The translations under genes were made by a program, and so were the position numbers. From the NCBI GenBank assembly GCA_963790245.1, contig CAWBNP010000002.1, positions 682,001-746,000 of the forward strand: a stretch of DNA of 64,000 nucleotides. The letters run 5' to 3'. The stretch is from JACCVG01 sp963790245 (GTDB taxonomy: Bacteria > Actinomycetota > Thermoleophilia > Solirubrobacterales > Thermoleophilaceae). This document shows positions 1-8,089 of the stretch, piece after piece. Position 1 is the first letter of the stretch; each line of letters begins with the position of its first letter. The notes under the pieces were generated by a model that saw nothing but the letters and a program-made list of their open reading frames with translations, did no database searches and had not been told where the DNA came from.

Positions 1-2091
1 GAGCCGGACGCCGTGCTGGGAGCCCGCCATGCGACTGATCGACTCCTCCATCAGCGTGCCGCCGAGGTCGTTGACACCCCAGGAGAGTGCCTCGGTTGCG
101 GCGTCGAGCCCCATCTTGACCCAGCTCGCCTGGAGGCTCGGGATCGATTTGCCGAGCGCGAGCCTGAAGACGGCGGTGTGCTTGAGGTTCTCTTCGCGCG
201 AGATCTCGGCGACGCCGTGAGTCCGGCCGAGCAACGTCTGGAACGGGATGAACGACAAGGGCACGAACTCGGTGAAACCGCCGGTGCGCGCCTGGAGCTC
301 ACGGACGACGCGCATGTGCTCGGCGAGCTCCCACGGCTCCTCGATGTGGCCGAACATGACCGTCACGGTTGACCGCAGGCCGACAGCGTGTGAGGCCTCG
401 ATGATCTCGACCCAGCGCGCGACCGGCAGTTTGTTCGGCGAGATCCGCTCGCGGACGCCGTCGTGGAGCACCTCGGCCGCCGTACCGGGCGTCGACCCGA
501 GGCCGGCCTCGCGCAGCCGCTCGAAGACCTCGGCCGGCGGTAGGCCCGAGGTCAGGCACATGTGATCGACCTCCATCGCCGAGTAGGCGTGCAGGTGCAA
601 CTGAGGCGCCAGCTGCTTGGCAAAGCGCAGCCATTCCTCGTAGTCCTCCAGCGCCCAGTCGGGATGGATGCCCGACTGGATGCAGAGCTCAGTGGCGCCG
701 AACTCGACCGCCTCGGTGACCCGCGCGGCGAAGTCCTCGCGACCGTGCTCGTAGGCCTCGGGCGAGCGTTTGCCCTGCCCGAAGCCGCAGAACGCGCACC
801 CGACGACGCAGATGTTCGAGACGTTGATGTTGCGGTTGACCACGTAGGTGACGACCTCGCCGGCCAGCTCGGCTCGCAGCTCGTCGGCGGCTTGGCGCAT
901 GTCCTCGATCGCATCAGGGCGCGTCTCGGCAAACAACGCCGTCAGTTCGTCCGGACTCAAAGCTTCTCCGTCCCGCGCGCGAGCGATGGCAGCGGGCGCG
1001 AGCTCGCGGCGGATCGGCCGCTCCTCGCGGCGGCCCGACCCGCGCCGCGGGATGAAGCTCCAGTAGCGCTGCTTGATGACGTCGAGGACACCCTGCTCGA
1101 TCCATTCCGTATCCATGTACTGGGGGTAAACACAGAGCCGCTCGGTCAGCGCGTGCCCGGTCGCGGAGAGCTCGCGCCGGATCCGATGAACCGAAGGGAA
1201 GGGGTGCTCCGGGGAGATGTGGTCGCCGTTTGCCGACAAGCCGCCGAGGTCGGTCGCCCCGGCCTCGACGAGCGGCGCCCACCAATCGGAGAGGTTGGGC
1301 GGGATCTGCACGCCGACGTCGGGCATCAGCCGGCGGCTGTGAGCGACGAGCTCGCGCATCTGGTCGAGCGTGACCTCGGTCGCCCATTCGGGCACCGGCT
1401 GTTCGGCGGCGAGCGGCGAGTCGTCGCCGGCGAGCTGCGCATCGGCGGCTATCTCCGCGGGCTCGCGGCCGTGGTAACGCGGATGGGCGACGAAGTTCTG
1501 GAGGATGACCTCCTGGAGGTGGCCGTAGATGGCGTGGACCGCAGCCAACGCCTCCAGCGCCTCAACTCGCTGCTCCGGGGTCTCCCCTACGCCGACCAGA
1601 ATGCCGCTGGTGAACGGGATCCTCAGCTCGCCGGCGGCCCGGATCGTCTCAAGGCGACGCTCCGGGTGCTTGGTCGGCGAGCCCTGATGAACGACCAGGC
1701 CGGGCTCGATCGACTCGAGCATCAGCCCCTGCGAGGCGGTCACCTCACGCAGGCGCACCAGATCCTCCGGTGCGACTACACCGACGTTTGTGTGCGGCAG
1801 CATCCCGCGCTCGAGCGCGCGCTCGCAGGTCCAGGCCACGTAGGAGGTGAAGTCCGCGTGGCCATAGTCAGCGAGCCGCTCCGCGACCCCCGCGTTGACC
1901 TCGGGCCGCTCGCCGGTGAGCACCAGCAGCTCCTTCGCGCCGCGCCGAGTCGCCTGATCGAGCAGCCGGTCGACTTCGTCCGGTGCGTAGAGGTGGGCAC
2001 GGTGGGTGGCGAAGGAGCAGTACTTGCAGTAGCAGCGACACGTCCTCGAGAGCGAGATCGTGAAGTTCCGCGAGAACGTGACGCGTCGCAT
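1..2091 (-). CDS. fbiC: F420 precursor (FO) synthase, CofG-CofH fusion, 3' end cut by window edge
   Basis: Two radical-SAM halves that together make 7,8-didemethyl-8-hydroxy-5-deazariboflavin (FO) from tyrosine and a pyrimidine precursor, the first committed step to coenzyme F420. The CofG-like half has Cys18, Cys22 and Cys25 in CxxxCxxC. The CofH-like half has CVVGCAFC with Cys428, Cys432 and Cys435. Each set binds a SAM-cleaving 4Fe-4S cluster. About 697 codons are visible and the frame is still open at base 1, so the C-terminus is missing; known FbiC proteins are about 850 residues. The ATG at 2089-2091 is the first start in frame and leaves a short N-terminal lead before the first cluster. 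The aquaporin gene ends 50 bp upstream on the same strand. Confidence 0.93.
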   Translation of the reverse strand, partial: MRRVTFSRNFTISLSRTCRCYCKYCSFATHRAHLYAPDEVDRLLDQATRRGAKELLVLTGERPEVNAGVAERLADYGHADFTSYVAWTCERALERGMLPHTNVGVVAPEDLVRLREVTASQGLMLESIEPGLVVHQGSPTKHPERRLETIRAAGELRIPFTSGILVGVGETPEQRVEALEALAAVHAIYGHLQEVILQNFVAHPRYHGREPAEIAADAQLAGDDSPLAAEQPVPEWATEVTLDQMRELVAHSRRLMPDVGVQIPPNLSDWWAPLVEAGATDLGGLSANGDHISPEHPFPSVHRIRRELSATGHALTERLCVYPQYMDTEWIEQGVLDVIKQRYWSFIPRRGSGRREERPIRRELAPAAIARARDGEALSPDELTALFAETRPDAIEDMRQAADELRAELAGEVVTYVVNRNINVSNICVVGCAFCGFGQGKRSPEAYEHGREDFAARVTEAVEFGATELCIQSGIHPDWALEDYEEWLRFAKQLAPQLHLHAYSAMEVDHMCLTSGLPPAEVFERLREAGLGSTPGTAAEVLHDGVRERISPNKLPVARWVEIIEASHAVGLRSTVTVMFGHIEEPWELAEHMRVVRELQARTGGFTEFVPLSFIPFQTLLGRTHGVAEISREENLKHTAVFRLALGKSIPSLQASWVKMGLDAATEALSWGVNDLGGTLMEESISRMAGSQHGVRL

Positions 2092-2141
2092 CTGGGGTGA
2101 GTCTAGGCGGCGATCTGGGTAGCGACCCAGCGGCCCGAGGG

Positions 2142-2876
2142 TTACCCGACCGGCTCGGCGCCACCGACCTTCTTGCCCGGCGTCATGAACAGCCGGAAGT
2201 AGGCGACCGCGGCCAACACCGCACCGACCACCGGCGCCAGGATGTAGACGAGCAGGAACGGGCCGATCGGACCGAACTCGCCGGAGACGAGGGCCGGGCC
2301 GAGCGCGCGCGCGGGGTTGAAGCCGGCGCCGGTCAGCTGTGCCCCGACGAATACCACGAGACCGAGCGTCGCGCCGATCGTGAAGGCCGCCCATTCCTGA
2401 TTGCCCTTCGGATTGACCGCCACCCCGACGATCGCGAACATCAGGAAGAAGGTCCCGGCCAGCTCAACCATGAAGCCGGCCAGGACGCCGTCAAGCAACG
2501 GGCTGATCCCGACCGCGCCGTAGTTGACCGCGAGCCCCTCGTCGGTCAGCAGCGCGCGCGTCGCAAGCGCACCGAGGATGCCGCCGGTCAGCTGGACGAC
2601 GATGTAGATCAACGCGTCGGGCGGCCGGATCTGGCGCAGCGCGACCATCGCAACTGTCACCGCGGGGTTGAAGTGGGCACCGGAAACAACGGCCAGCGTC
2701 TGGATCAGCATGAACAGGACGAAGACGTGGATCAGCGAGATCGCGACGAAGTCGCCGCCGACGCCGTACTCGGAGACCGCCATACAGATGAAGAAGACGA
2801 GCCCGAAGGTGCCGAGCAACTCGCCGACGTAAGCCGCTGCGCCGCGCGCGGGTGGTCCCTGTACCGATGCCTCCAC
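2142..2876 (-). CDS. MIP-family channel (aquaporin / glycerol facilitator)
   Basis: Six-helix membrane channel for water or small neutral solutes. Both signature half-helix loops are present: HFNPAVT near residue 70 and GFNPARA near residue 190. At 244 residues it has the usual family length. The start is GTG at 2874-2876, with a strong purine-rich Shine-Dalgarno (GGGGGAG) immediately upstream at about 2878-2884. The selectivity-filter residues cannot be assigned confidently by eye, so water versus glycerol is left open. It lies upstream of fbiC on the same strand and may be co-transcribed with it. A divergent lipoprotein gene starts at 2955. Confidence 0.92.
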   Translation of the reverse strand: MEASVQGPPARGAAAYVGELLGTFGLVFFICMAVSEYGVGGDFVAISLIHVFVLFMLIQTLAVVSGAHFNPAVTVAMVALRQIRPPDALIYIVVQLTGGILGALATRALLTDEGLAVNYGAVGISPLLDGVLAGFMVELAGTFFLMFAIVGVAVNPKGNQEWAAFTIGATLGLVVFVGAQLTGAGFNPARALGPALVSGEFGPIGPFLLVYILAPVVGAVLAAVAYFRLFMTPGKKVGGAEPVG

Positions 2877-2954
2877 AACTCCCCCTTTTCATCGACCTAC
2901 TGCGGACAGAGAGCATAAGACCGTCGGCGGCGGCGTGGCCATAGGGTTTCGCGA

Positions 2955-3860
2955 ATGCGCCTGACACCGCTCCTCGTCGTGCTGATCGTCGGCTGCGGCC
3001 CACCCTCCGACGACCGGATCGAGCTCGCACTCGACTTCCAGCCCAACGCCGCACACGCCGGCGTCTACGCGACCCCGGATCTCGAGATTCGCGCGCCGTC
3101 GAGCTCGGTCGACTCGACGAAGCTGCTCGGCAGCGGAGCCGTCGACCTGGCGATCGTCGACATCCAGGACCTCGGCCTTGCGCATGAGCGCGGCGAGGAC
3201 ATCGTCGGGATCGGAGCGATCGTCCAGCGCCCGCTCGCGGCGGTGATCGCCGATCCTGGCGTCCGCCGCCCCCGCGATCTCGAGGGGCGCCGAGTAGGGA
3301 TCTCCGGCCTCCCCTCCGACGAGGCCGTCCTTCGCGCGGTCGTCGAGGGCGACGGTGGTGACTACGACCGCGTCGAGATGGTCACGATCGGTTTCTCCGC
3401 GGTCCCCGCGCTCACCAGCGGCAAGGTCGACGCGGTCGTCGCGTTCTGGAACGCGGAGGGAGTCGCACTCGAGCAGGCCGGGGTCCCGACGCGAGAGTTC
3501 CGGCTCGACTCCACCGGCATCGACTATCCGGAGCTGATCCTGGCGGCACGCGGTGAGACCGTCCGCGAGGATCCCGAGCGGCTACGCGAGGCCCTCGCGG
3601 CGCTCGCGAAGGGCACGCGCGCCGCACTCGCCGACCCGGACCGAGCGGTCGAGCAGATCGCCTCCGCCTCCGCAGCCGACCCGGACCTGGTCGCCGCGCA
3701 GCTCGAGGCGATCTCGCCCGCCTTCGAACCGGTCCTCGAGCTCGATCGAAGCGATCTGGAGTCCTGGGCCGACTTCGCGACCGGTTCGGGCATCCTCGAG
3801 CAGCGCCCCGCGCTCGATGAACTGTTCCCGCCGCTCGGTGCGGCGCCGGATCAGGGCTGA
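2955..3860 (+). CDS. NMT1/THI5-like ABC transporter substrate-binding lipoprotein
   Basis: Predicted secreted, lipid-anchored solute-binding protein of the NMT1/ThiY/SsuA-like fold. The N-terminal hydrophobic stretch ends in a lipobox (IVGC, Cys about 14). The family pattern follows: an early DFQPNAAHAG segment of the thiamine-pyrimidine binding type, a GSGAVDLAIVD segment and a TSGKVDAVVAFW segment. A pyrimidine (HMP-type) ligand is possible but unproven. No permease or ATPase is adjacent, so its transporter partners are elsewhere or it acts alone. A TAGGGT box at 2942-2947 sits 7 nt before the ATG, suggesting a leaderless message. The 3' end overlaps the convergent gene by 10 bp. Confidence 0.8.
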   Translation: MRLTPLLVVLIVGCGPPSDDRIELALDFQPNAAHAGVYATPDLEIRAPSSSVDSTKLLGSGAVDLAIVDIQDLGLAHERGEDIVGIGAIVQRPLAAVIADPGVRRPRDLEGRRVGISGLPSDEAVLRAVVEGDGGDYDRVEMVTIGFSAVPALTSGKVDAVVAFWNAEGVALEQAGVPTREFRLDSTGIDYPELILAARGETVREDPERLREALAALAKGTRAALADPDRAVEQIASASAADPDLVAAQLEAISPAFEPVLELDRSDLESWADFATGSGILEQRPALDELFPPLGAAPDQG

Positions 3861-4300
3861 GCGACCGCGCAGATGCGGAAGCCGAGCCGATCCATGATCT
3901 GCTGAGCGTCGACAGCGGCCGTCGTCACCTGGCCGTTGAGCTTCGCGTAGCGGTCGGTGTCGACGCCCTCGGTCACGACTTCGACCAGCTTCGGGCCGAG
4001 TCGGCCGATCGTCTCGACGGCCGCGTCGAGTTCTGCGAGCTGCGCGTTCAGCTCAACGGAAAGGCCGCGACGGTTGCCGTCGGCCAGGGCGCGCGCGAAC
4101 AACTTGTAGCGGCCAACGTTCAGGTACTCGACGAACCCGGGCGAACCGGCCTCAGGCGCCGCGGGGGCGCTGGCCGCCGCTTCGGCGCAGCTGCGGTCGA
4201 GCCGCTCGACGAACCGCTCCCGGGTCACGAGCCCGCTCGTGTCGGCGCCGCACCCCGTCAGCAGCAGCCCGAGCAGGAGCCCGGCGCCCGCGCGCTTCAC
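3851..4300 (-). CDS. Small lipoprotein of unknown function
   Basis: 149 residues with a signal peptide ending in lipobox LLTGC (Cys about 17), so exported and lipid-anchored. The mature part is largely helical, Ala/Glu-rich, with two further cysteines (DRSCAEA and FRICAV) that could form a disulfide. I do not recognise the family. The GTG start at 4298-4300 overlaps the stop of the upstream receiver-like gene as GTGA, which implies translational coupling. It is the last gene of the three-gene operon running from 5009 down to 3851. Confidence 0.7.
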   Translation of the reverse strand: MKRAGAGLLLGLLLTGCGADTSGLVTRERFVERLDRSCAEAAASAPAAPEAGSPGFVEYLNVGRYKLFARALADGNRRGLSVELNAQLAELDAAVETIGRLGPKLVEVVTEGVDTDRYAKLNGQVTTAAVDAQQIMDRLGFRICAVAQP

Positions 4301-4650
4301 GCCAGCGCCTCGACCAGCGCGGCGGCCTCACGGGCCATCCGGGATCTGGGAACGACCCTGTCGAAGCCGGCCTGCTCGGCGAGCCGACGGGTCTCGACCT
4401 CGATATGCGAGTAGAAGCCGAGCGTCGCGACGCCGTCGAGCTCGTGTCGCTCACGCATCGCGGCGACGGCCCCGACGCCATCGTGGTCGGGATCGGTCAG
4501 GTCGACGACGACGACGTCGAAGACGCGGCCGCTGGCGGCGGCCGCCTCGACGTCATCGAACCGCGCGACCTCGTGACCGGCGACACCGAGCGCGCCTTCG
4601 AGCTTCGACCCGAACAGCAGGTCCGCGCATAGCACGGCGACGCGGGTCAC
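4297..4650 (-). CDS. Stand-alone receiver-like domain protein with degenerate active site
   Basis: 117 residues with the alternating beta/alpha pattern of a CheY-type receiver. VVVVDLTDPDHDG matches the phospho-acceptor loop (D-x3-P-x2-DG) with Asp50 as the acceptor. Only one acidic residue (Asp10) is obvious at the N-terminal metal site. The conserved Lys-Pro near the end is replaced by Arg-Ser in VVPRSRM. No output domain follows. The GTG start at 4648-4650 overlaps the preceding stop as GTGA, which decides it over an upstream in-frame start at 4701. Phosphorylation is doubtful; it may be a pseudo-receiver protein-interaction module. Confidence 0.65.
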   Translation of the reverse strand: MTRVAVLCADLLFGSKLEGALGVAGHEVARFDDVEAAAASGRVFDVVVVDLTDPDHDGVGAVAAMRERHELDGVATLGFYSHIEVETRRLAEQAGFDRVVPRSRMAREAAALVEALA

Positions 4651-5009
4651 TGGAAGCGTCGTGCCCGGAACTCCTGGCGCACGGACTCCGGACGGCCCCA
4701 CATCTGAGTCACCTCAACGCGCCCTGAGCGCGAGTCGCGCGCGATCAGCTCGCCCTGGATGCCGGCCCGGTCGAGCTTCCCCAGAATCCCGGCGACGGTC
4801 TCGGGCGCCGCGGCATGGCCGAAGTCGTGGGCGACGTTGAGCCGCCAGTGCCATTCCTGCTGGGAGTAGCCCTGGGCGTTGATCTGGCTGAGCAGCGTCG
4901 CGGTCTCGATGTAGCGCTCGCGATCGAGGATCCGCAGATCCAGCGTCAAGCTGGTCCAGTCGGGCGGCAGCGAGCCGATCACACGCTGGAAGTCATCGGC
5001 CAGAGGCAT
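4647..5009 (-). CDS. Conserved hypothetical protein, first gene of receiver-like operon
   Basis: 120 residues, soluble, no signal peptide. Its composition (LTLDLRILDRERYIE, then a Trp/His-rich EWHWRLNVAHDFGHAAA) suggests a small alpha/beta domain. I do not recognise a family. The ATG at 5007-5009 has a TAGGGT box 7 nt upstream (5017-5022, minus strand), so the operon mRNA is probably leaderless. The stop overlaps the GTG of the next gene. It is divergent from ygfZ, whose own -10 lies in the same 35-bp gap. Confidence 0.65.
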   Translation of the reverse strand: MPLADDFQRVIGSLPPDWTSLTLDLRILDRERYIETATLLSQINAQGYSQQEWHWRLNVAHDFGHAAAPETVAGILGKLDRAGIQGELIARDSRSGRVEVTQMWGRPESVRQEFRARRFQ

Positions 5010-5016
5010 CGAGCGA

Positions 5017-5037
5017 ACCCTACCTCGGGGCTATCGT
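5017..5037. promoter_or_regulatory. Divergent -10 boxes between the receiver-like operon and ygfZ
   Basis: On the minus strand TAGGGT (5022 to 5017) ends 7 nt before the ATG at 5009. On the plus strand TATCGT (5032-5037) ends 7 nt before the GTG at 5045. Both would start transcription at or next to the start codon. No clear -35 elements are visible. Confidence 0.5.
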
Positions 5038-5044
5038 TGTCGAC

Positions 5045-5950
5045 GTGTCGATCGCCTCCGATTCGGACTACGAAGCGCTCATCCACTCCGCAGGAGCGCT
5101 GATCCGGCCCCGCGGGGTCCTGCGCGTGGGCGGGCCCGAGGCCGCCGAGTTCCTCCAGGGTCAGCTGACGAACGACATCGAGGCGCTCGAGCCGGGAGGC
5201 GGCTGCTATGCGCTGCTGCTCACCCACAAAGGGCGGATCCGCGCGGACATGCGGGTTCTTCGGCTGGCCGACGGCTTCCTGATCGACTGCGAGCCGATCG
5301 CGACCCCGATCCTCGAGCGGATGATCGCGACCTACAGCCTCGGTCGCCAGGTGACGCACGCCAACGAGACCGATGCGCTGGAGCTCACCTCGCTGATCGG
5401 ACCGGACTCAGCGCGAGTGGTCGATGTGGAGCCGGGCCCGGCTGAACACGACCACACCACGGACGCCGATCGGCTGGTTGTACGGACCGACATCGGAATC
5501 GACGTGATCGCCCCGCGCGGGAGCGGTCTCGAGCCTGATCTGCCCGAGGTGTCCGAAGCGAGCGCCGAGTGCGTTCGCATCGAGCGCGGTCGCCCACGGC
5601 TGGGAATCGACATCGGCGGCGAGACGATCCCGCAGGAGGCGGCCCTCAACGAGCGCGCCGTCAGCTTCACGAAGGGTTGTTACGTCGGACAGGAGACGGT
5701 CGCGCGGCTGCACTACAAGGGCAGACCCAACCGGCATCTGCGGGGCCTCGCTCTCTCGGAGGTCGCCGGCGCCGGTGACGCGGTTTATTCCGGGGACAAA
5801 CCGGTCGGAAAGCTGGGGTCGACCTGCGTCTCGCCGGCCCTCGGGCCGATCGCGCTCGGCCTGATCCGACGCGAGCTGGGCGTCGGCGACACCGTTCAGG
5901 TCGGCGAGGACCGAGCACCTGCCGAGCTCGTCGAGCTCCCCTTCCGGTAG
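5045..5950 (+). CDS. ygfZ: YgfZ/GcvT-like folate-binding Fe-S cluster assembly factor
   Basis: 301 residues related to the aminomethyltransferase fold. The family signature KGCYVGQE is present at residues about 210-217; its cysteine is the conserved functional one in YgfZ proteins. These act with tetrahydrofolate in maturation or repair of some Fe-S enzymes, including tRNA-modifying radical-SAM enzymes. The GTG start at 5045-5047 follows the predicted -10 (5032-5037) by 7 nt, consistent with a leaderless transcript. It stands alone and is divergent from the receiver-like operon. Confidence 0.88.
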   Translation: MSIASDSDYEALIHSAGALIRPRGVLRVGGPEAAEFLQGQLTNDIEALEPGGGCYALLLTHKGRIRADMRVLRLADGFLIDCEPIATPILERMIATYSLGRQVTHANETDALELTSLIGPDSARVVDVEPGPAEHDHTTDADRLVVRTDIGIDVIAPRGSGLEPDLPEVSEASAECVRIERGRPRLGIDIGGETIPQEAALNERAVSFTKGCYVGQETVARLHYKGRPNRHLRGLALSEVAGAGDAVYSGDKPVGKLGSTCVSPALGPIALGLIRRELGVGDTVQVGEDRAPAELVELPFR

Positions 5951-6039
5951 CTGTCGGCGGCCTGTCGAGTCACCCCACCGGGGCCATTTCGTGCGGCAGA
6001 CAGAGGTGCGCGTCATCGGTCGGGTAGGGTTTCGCCGCG

Positions 6040-6465
6040 ATGAGGAGGCAACTGGCGATCGGAGCACTCGCCGCGTCGGCGATTGTCGGCTGCGGGGGTG
6101 ACGAGGACTTCGCTAACGATCCCCGCCCGGCGGTGCCGCTGCAGCTCTCCGCCGTCATCAACGACCGGCTGGCGACCGTTCAGCCGACGAAGATCGGCGC
6201 CGGTCCCGTCGTGCTGACGATCTCGAACCAGAGCTCGGAGACCGTGCGGGTATCGCTCGAGGGCGAGGACATCGAGCCCCAGGAGACCGGACCGATCAAC
6301 GCCGAGGGGACGACGACCTTCAAGGCCGACCTGCCCGAGGGCAAGTTCGAGCTCGAAGTGATCCCCGCCGACACCGACGATGAAGTCGCGGCACCGATCA
6401 GGCCTGCGAAGATCCTGGTCAACGGGGAGCGGCCGTCGGCCTCCGACACGCTGCTGCTCCCCTAA
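6040..6465 (+). CDS. Secreted lipoprotein, beta-sandwich-like
   Basis: 141 residues with a signal peptide ending in lipobox AIVGC (Cys about 18). The mature domain (GPVVLTISNQSSETVRVSLE, then an acidic beta-rich segment) resembles small cupredoxin or Ig-like domains, but no copper ligands (His, Cys, Met) are evident, so metal binding is not claimed. A TAGGGT box at 6025-6030 lies 9 nt before the ATG and shares the string TAGGGTTTCGC with the promoter of the gene at 2955. It is followed after 35 bp by ccr on the same strand. Confidence 0.65.
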   Translation: MRRQLAIGALAASAIVGCGGDEDFANDPRPAVPLQLSAVINDRLATVQPTKIGAGPVVLTISNQSSETVRVSLEGEDIEPQETGPINAEGTTTFKADLPEGKFELEVIPADTDDEVAAPIRPAKILVNGERPSASDTLLLP

Positions 6466-6500
6466 CAACCAAGCCACGACCGCAGGAGCGCATCCGACCC

Positions 6501-7757
6501 ATGGCAGTTGACCTGATGAACGTGACCGACCTGTCCGTAGAACCTGGCGAACTGCCGGAGAAGATGGCCGCCTGGGTGATCCGCGAGGAACGCCAGGGCG
6601 AGCCCAACGACGCGTTCCAGCTCGAGGAGGTGGACGTGCCACAGCCGGGCGCGTTCGAGGTAATCGTGCGGGTCATGTCGGCCGGTGTCAACTTCAACAA
6701 CGTCTGGGCGGCGCTCGGCGAACCGGTGTCGATCTTCCGCTATGGCGACCACCCCGAGTTCGGCCATCACATCGGCGGCTCGGACGCATCGGGAATCGTC
6801 TGGAAGGTCGGCGAGGGCGTGACCAGGTGGAAGCCAGGCGACGAAGTCGTGATCCACTGCAACCAGGCCTCCTACGAGGACGTCGAGGTCCACGGCCTCG
6901 ACCCGCTCGCCGCGCCGTCGCAGAAGATCTGGGGCTATGAGACGACCTGGGGATCGTTCGCGCAGTTCACCAAGGTGCAGGCACAGCAGCTGCTGGAGAA
7001 GCCGAAGAACCTCAGCTGGGTCGACTCCTCGGCCTATGGCCTGACCTACTTCACCGCCTACCGGATGCTCGTCGACCAGTGCAAGATCCAGGCCGGCGAC
7101 AACGTGCTCGTCTGGGGCGCCGCCGGCGGCCTCGGCGTGTTCGCGGTCCAGCTCTGCAAGGCGGCCGGCGCCAACGCGGTCGGTGTCGTTTCCTCCGAGG
7201 AGAAGGGCGAACTGGTCAAGCAGCTCGGAGCGGTCGGCTACATCAACCGCAACGAGTTCGCGGGCATGATGCGCAAGGGCGGCGAGAGCGCAGAGCAGGA
7301 AAAGGAGCGCTTCAGCGCGATGCGCGCGTTCGACAAGCGCGTGCGGGAGATCCTCGGAGCAAAGCCCGACTACGTCTTCGAGCACGTCGGCAAGGCGACC
7401 TTCCCGACCTCGGTGTTCGTCGTCAAGCCGTTCGGCAAGGTCGTGATCTGCGGTGCGACCTCGGGCTACGAGCTCGACTTCGACGTCCGCTACCTGTGGA
7501 TGAAGCAGAAACAGATCATCGGCTCGCACTTCGCGAACGCGTATGAGTGCATGCGCGCCAACAAGCTGATGGCCGAGGGCAAGGTCCAGCCGGTCCTGTG
7601 GCGCACGATGGGCTTCGACGGCGTGCCGGAGGCCCACCAGCTGATGTACGAGAACAAGCACTCCGGCAAGATCGCGATTCTCGTAGGGGCGACCGACGAA
7701 CAGCAGGGCCAGGACGAGGAGGGCCCAGGCGCGATCAGAGCCGAGGTCGGCGCATGA
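6501..7757 (+). CDS. ccr: Crotonyl-CoA carboxylase/reductase
   Basis: 418-residue medium-chain dehydrogenase/reductase that reductively carboxylates crotonyl-CoA to (2S)-ethylmalonyl-CoA with NADPH and CO2, the defining enzyme of the ethylmalonyl-CoA pathway. Ccr-type signatures are EFGHHIGGSDASGIVWK (about 86-102), IWGYETTWGSFAQFT (about 143-157) and a Rossmann GAAGGLG (about 206-212). By family comparison Asn66/67, Glu147 and His343 fall where the CO2-pocket residues lie in characterised Ccr enzymes; that alignment is by eye. The length is typical. The stop overlaps the next ATG (ATGA). Ethylmalonyl-CoA mutase is 3.3 kb downstream, supporting pathway function rather than only extender-unit supply. 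Confidence 0.93.
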   Translation: MAVDLMNVTDLSVEPGELPEKMAAWVIREERQGEPNDAFQLEEVDVPQPGAFEVIVRVMSAGVNFNNVWAALGEPVSIFRYGDHPEFGHHIGGSDASGIVWKVGEGVTRWKPGDEVVIHCNQASYEDVEVHGLDPLAAPSQKIWGYETTWGSFAQFTKVQAQQLLEKPKNLSWVDSSAYGLTYFTAYRMLVDQCKIQAGDNVLVWGAAGGLGVFAVQLCKAAGANAVGVVSSEEKGELVKQLGAVGYINRNEFAGMMRKGGESAEQEKERFSAMRAFDKRVREILGAKPDYVFEHVGKATFPTSVFVVKPFGKVVICGATSGYELDFDVRYLWMKQKQIIGSHFANAYECMRANKLMAEGKVQPVLWRTMGFDGVPEAHQLMYENKHSGKIAILVGATDEQQGQDEEGPGAIRAEVGA

Positions 7758-8083
7758 TCGGCGCGCCGGGCGACAAGATCGTCGAGATCAGCTGGATCGC
7801 GACCCCGTTCCGGGCGGAGCGATTCCTCGAGCTCTGGGGTCCGGCCGCTGAGGCGGCGCTCGACTACGGAGCCTCTGCGCAGGTTCTGCTGCGCTCGAAG
7901 GCCGACCCCTCGAAATTCCTCCAGCTCGCAGCGTTCCCGGACAAGATTTCCTTCGACCGCTATTGGCTCTCAGAGGAGATCGCCGAGATCCGGGCCGAGC
8001 TCAGCGGTTGCTTCGGATTACCCGTCTACCCCGCCTGGCACGAGGTCTCGGCCGCCGGTGAGCGGACGCTCGAGAACCGCTGA
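7754..8083 (+). CDS. Small protein translationally coupled to ccr, possible dimeric alpha/beta-barrel
   Basis: 109 residues. The ATG at 7754 overlaps the ccr stop as ATGA, so expression is coupled to crotonyl-CoA carboxylase/reductase. The pattern (KIVEISWIATPFRAERFLE at the start, then KFLQLAAFPDKISFDRYW) resembles the ferredoxin-like fold of antibiotic-biosynthesis-monooxygenase-type proteins, with a Trp/Tyr-rich hydrophobic core. No catalytic residues can be named. A role in the same pathway is inferred only from the overlap. It ends 7 bp before the convergent protease gene. Confidence 0.65.
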   Translation: MIGAPGDKIVEISWIATPFRAERFLELWGPAAEAALDYGASAQVLLRSKADPSKFLQLAAFPDKISFDRYWLSEEIAEIRAELSGCFGLPVYPAWHEVSAAGERTLENR

Positions 8084-8089
8084 GCGCGC

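Noticed and set aside
562..2100. A 512-codon open frame on the plus strand
   Set aside because: It is antisense to fbiC, which has both radical-SAM motifs; the plus-frame product is an Arg/Asp/His-rich low-complexity sequence, typical of GC-rich shadow frames.
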